DNA from: Paenibacillus lutrae
GTDB taxonomy: Bacteria; Bacillota; Bacilli; Paenibacillales; NBRC-103111
DNA length: 64,000 nucleotides
Reading direction: 5' to 3'
Assembly: GCF_009757775.1 (NCBI RefSeq)
Contig: NZ_RHLK01000012.1
Coordinates: 91,986 to 155,985, forward strand
Positions 62,749 to 64,000 of this stretch are shown here, piece after piece. A program made the position numbers and the translations under genes. Every line of letters begins with the position of its first letter. Positions within the stretch are counted from its first letter, which is position 1. A model generated the notes under the pieces. That model did not search any database. It saw only the letters and a program-made list of their open reading frames with translations, and was not told the DNA's origin.

Positions 62749-63270
62749 TTAAGGATTCATGCGACGAGTCCAGAAGCCGCCTTTGAAGAAACGGGGTTCA
62801 TAAGAAATCACAAAAGCTTTTGGAGCATGCTCCTGAAGGATAAGAAGCAGTTTTTTCTCCAGAGAGCGTTTGGCCAGAACCTGCATAACAAGGCGCGGTC
62901 CGTCTTTGCCCTCGGCAACCCAGTGGGTAACACCGTAGCCTTTGGCTCTAAGAGTGTCCGGCAGTTTCGTTTCTGTATAGTCCACCACTATCTGCAAGGT
63001 GGTGTAGCCGAGGGCGAGCCAGCCTTCAATACGAATGCCGAGCCATACGCCCGCACCCCAACCGAGACAGTAAGCGATGATGTTCAGCGGATCGTCGATA
63101 TTACTCAGCACAATATTGAGGCCCATCAAATAAATAAAGATTTCAACCGTACTGATCACCGTAGCAAGTACTTTTCTTGCTTTCATGACAAGGATCATGC
63201 GGATTGTTGATAAAGATACATAGGCGATATTGATAACGATAATAGTTAGGACAGTTTGGGCGCTGATCAA
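62749..63270 (-). CDS. UPF0316 membrane protein (YebE-like, DUF2179)
   Basis: 173 residues. Three N-terminal hydrophobic segments (about 5-85) precede a cytoplasmic DUF2179-type domain (GYGVTHWVAEGKDGPRLVMQV; FVISYEPRFFKGGFW). The family is widespread in Bacillales and uncharacterised. It starts at TTG 63270 with AAGGGAG well placed upstream; no ATG fits better. Probably its own transcript; the opuC promoter must lie at 62637-62748. Confidence 0.85.
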   Translation of the reverse strand: MISAQTVLTIIVINIAYVSLSTIRMILVMKARKVLATVISTVEIFIYLMGLNIVLSNIDDPLNIIAYCLGWGAGVWLGIRIEGWLALGYTTLQIVVDYTETKLPDTLRAKGYGVTHWVAEGKDGPRLVMQVLAKRSLEKKLLLILQEHAPKAFVISYEPRFFKGGFWTRRMNP

Positions 63271-63536
63271 GGTTGTAGACTCCCTTCTATGGTGGTCTTG
63301 CGCTTAAGTATCCCTTGTATTACCCAATCTCTGAGTAATCGAATTTATGCCTGCTGTCTTTTTGCCTTACTATATAGAAGGCTTATAAATAATACAGATA
63401 TGGGAGCGATCCAATCCGAATGATCGAGGTATGCAATTTAATAACGTTTTATGTTTAACATTGCTGAAAAGAGACCAAACTATTCAAAGCTTAACTAAAG
63501 TGAAGACTGCTGAGACATCGTGTGAAAATATTCCTG

Positions 63537-63565
63537 TTGATTGTAAGAGACCAGCATGATATATT
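63537..63565 (+). promoter_or_regulatory. rrn promoter candidate P1
   Basis: TTGATT (63537-63542) and TATATT (63560-63565), 17 bases apart. A GC hairpin (CTGCC...GGCAG) follows. The stretch 63271-63536 shows no gene. Confidence 0.55.
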
Positions 63566-63602
63566 AAATTTCTGCCCGTTGAGAGGCAGTGAAAAAAAGT
63601 GC

Positions 63603-63631
63603 TTGTAAGCTTACAACTTATGTGATATATT
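63603..63631 (+). promoter_or_regulatory. rrn promoter candidate P2
   Basis: TTGTAA (63603-63608) and TATATT (63626-63631), 17 bases apart, followed by a GGCCGTT...AACAGCC hairpin. Confidence 0.6.
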
Positions 63632-63708
63632 AGTTTTCGGCCGTTAGAAATAACAGCCATGACAAGTTCATGTGAGATTACTTACAAAAATAATGTTAGA
63701 AATAATAC

Positions 63709-63737
63709 TTGCAATGATCGAATGCATGTGTTAGAAT
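63709..63737 (+). promoter_or_regulatory. rrn promoter candidate P3
   Basis: TTGCAA (63709-63714) and TAGAAT (63732-63737), 17 bases apart, followed by CCGGC...GCCGG and, at about 63789-63811, the TCCTTTGAAAACTGAACAAC leader element (boxA-like antitermination region) common before Bacillales 16S genes. Confidence 0.7.
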
Positions 63738-63923
63738 GAAATTCCGGCCGAGAGAAACGCCGGTACAAACGAGTAACGCGCAAGAGATTGTCCTTTGAAA
63801 ACTGAACAACGAGTGATTGAAACGTCTTGAGCAATCAGGACGCTAAACAGAGAAGAAATTCTCGTCAGCATTGAATTTTTGAGCTATTCAGCTTGAGATA
63901 AACGTCGGCTTCGGTCGACACCC

Positions 63924-64000
63924 TTATCGGAGAGTTTGATCCTGGCTCAGGACGAACGCTGGCGGCGTGCCTAATACATGCAAGTCGAGCGGAATCGATG
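63924..64000 (+). rRNA. 16S ribosomal RNA (5' end only)
   Basis: The universal 16S start AGAGTTTGATCCTGGCTCAG begins at about 63931, followed by GACGAACGCTGGCGGCGTGC and ATACATGCAAGTCGAGCGG, all Firmicute-like. The mature 5' end is near 63924. The rest of the rRNA operon lies beyond the window, so the glycan and housekeeping genes lie just upstream of an rrn operon in the same direction. Confidence 0.98.

Overview
The window reads as a Paenibacillus-type Firmicute chromosome (Paenibacillaceae). Housekeeping genes are flanked by clean Gram-positive Shine-Dalgarno sites. The gene order follows two Bacillus subtilis neighbourhoods: tsaB-rimI-tsaD ... ydiF-moaC-tatA-tatC-groES-groEL, and ydcC-alr-ndoAI-ndoA-tex-cmpA-ydcK. 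Sporulation genes (cmpA, a ydcC-type lipoprotein), tandem T-box leaders, a CIRCE element and an S-layer-homology (SLH) protein all fit a spore-forming Bacillales. The window starts inside tsaB and ends about 77 bases into a 16S rRNA gene.

Layout. 1-2456: tRNA t6A genes tsaB and tsaD with rimI between them. 2457-9800: an insertion relative to B. subtilis between tsaD and the ydiF homologue. It holds a small secreted protein, two tandem leucine T-box leaders in front of a solitary leuA, a GH13 maltogenic enzyme and a chemoreceptor, with two clusters of DnaA boxes at 3061-3132 and 5750-5982. 9822-18424: ydiF-type ABC-F gene (minus), then folate/molybdopterin genes (ygfA, moaC, mogA/moaB, a MoeA-like protein), tatA-tatC, and a two-gene unit of a PlsY-like acyltransferase and a GNAT-PLP fusion. 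18724-20947: CIRCE-controlled groES-groEL.

21130-42481: cell-surface region. It has a small secreted protein, an SLH protein and a large O-antigen-ligase-like membrane protein (both minus), then a plus-strand glycan cluster: epimerase, Wzm/Wzt ABC exporter, methyltransferase with coiled-coil repeats, HAD protein with the same repeats, glycosyltransferases, a large membrane protein, the four dTDP-rhamnose genes rfbA-C-B-D, two more GT2 enzymes and a polyprenyl-phosphate sugar-1-phosphate transferase that would start the glycan on lipid. Together this looks like a rhamnose-containing S-layer or cell-wall glycan pathway. The part at about 26.0-35.65 kb is clearly AT-rich and probably acquired.

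42792-58809: SDR/TetR divergent pair, adenine deaminase, ydcC-alr-ndoAI-ndoA-tex, a NagZ-type lipoprotein, a 48-codon cmpA that is easy to miss, a small conserved protein, ydcK, five tRNA genes (Asn, Ser, Glu, Lys, Leu), a secreted lipase-like enzyme and a PNPOx-family protein. 59093-63270: minus-strand opuCABCD osmoprotectant transporter and a UPF0316 membrane protein. 63537-64000: tandem promoters and the start of an rRNA operon.

Most noteworthy: the DnaA-box clusters in the tsaD-ydiF interval, the GNAT-aminotransferase plus PlsY-like pair (a possible undescribed aminolipid pathway), and the methyltransferase with 14-residue coiled-coil repeats next to Wzm/Wzt (a possible chain-length ruler). 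I saw no insertion sequence, prophage or CRISPR array. Coordinates were read by eye; start codons are my best choice from ribosome binding sites and family alignments from memory.
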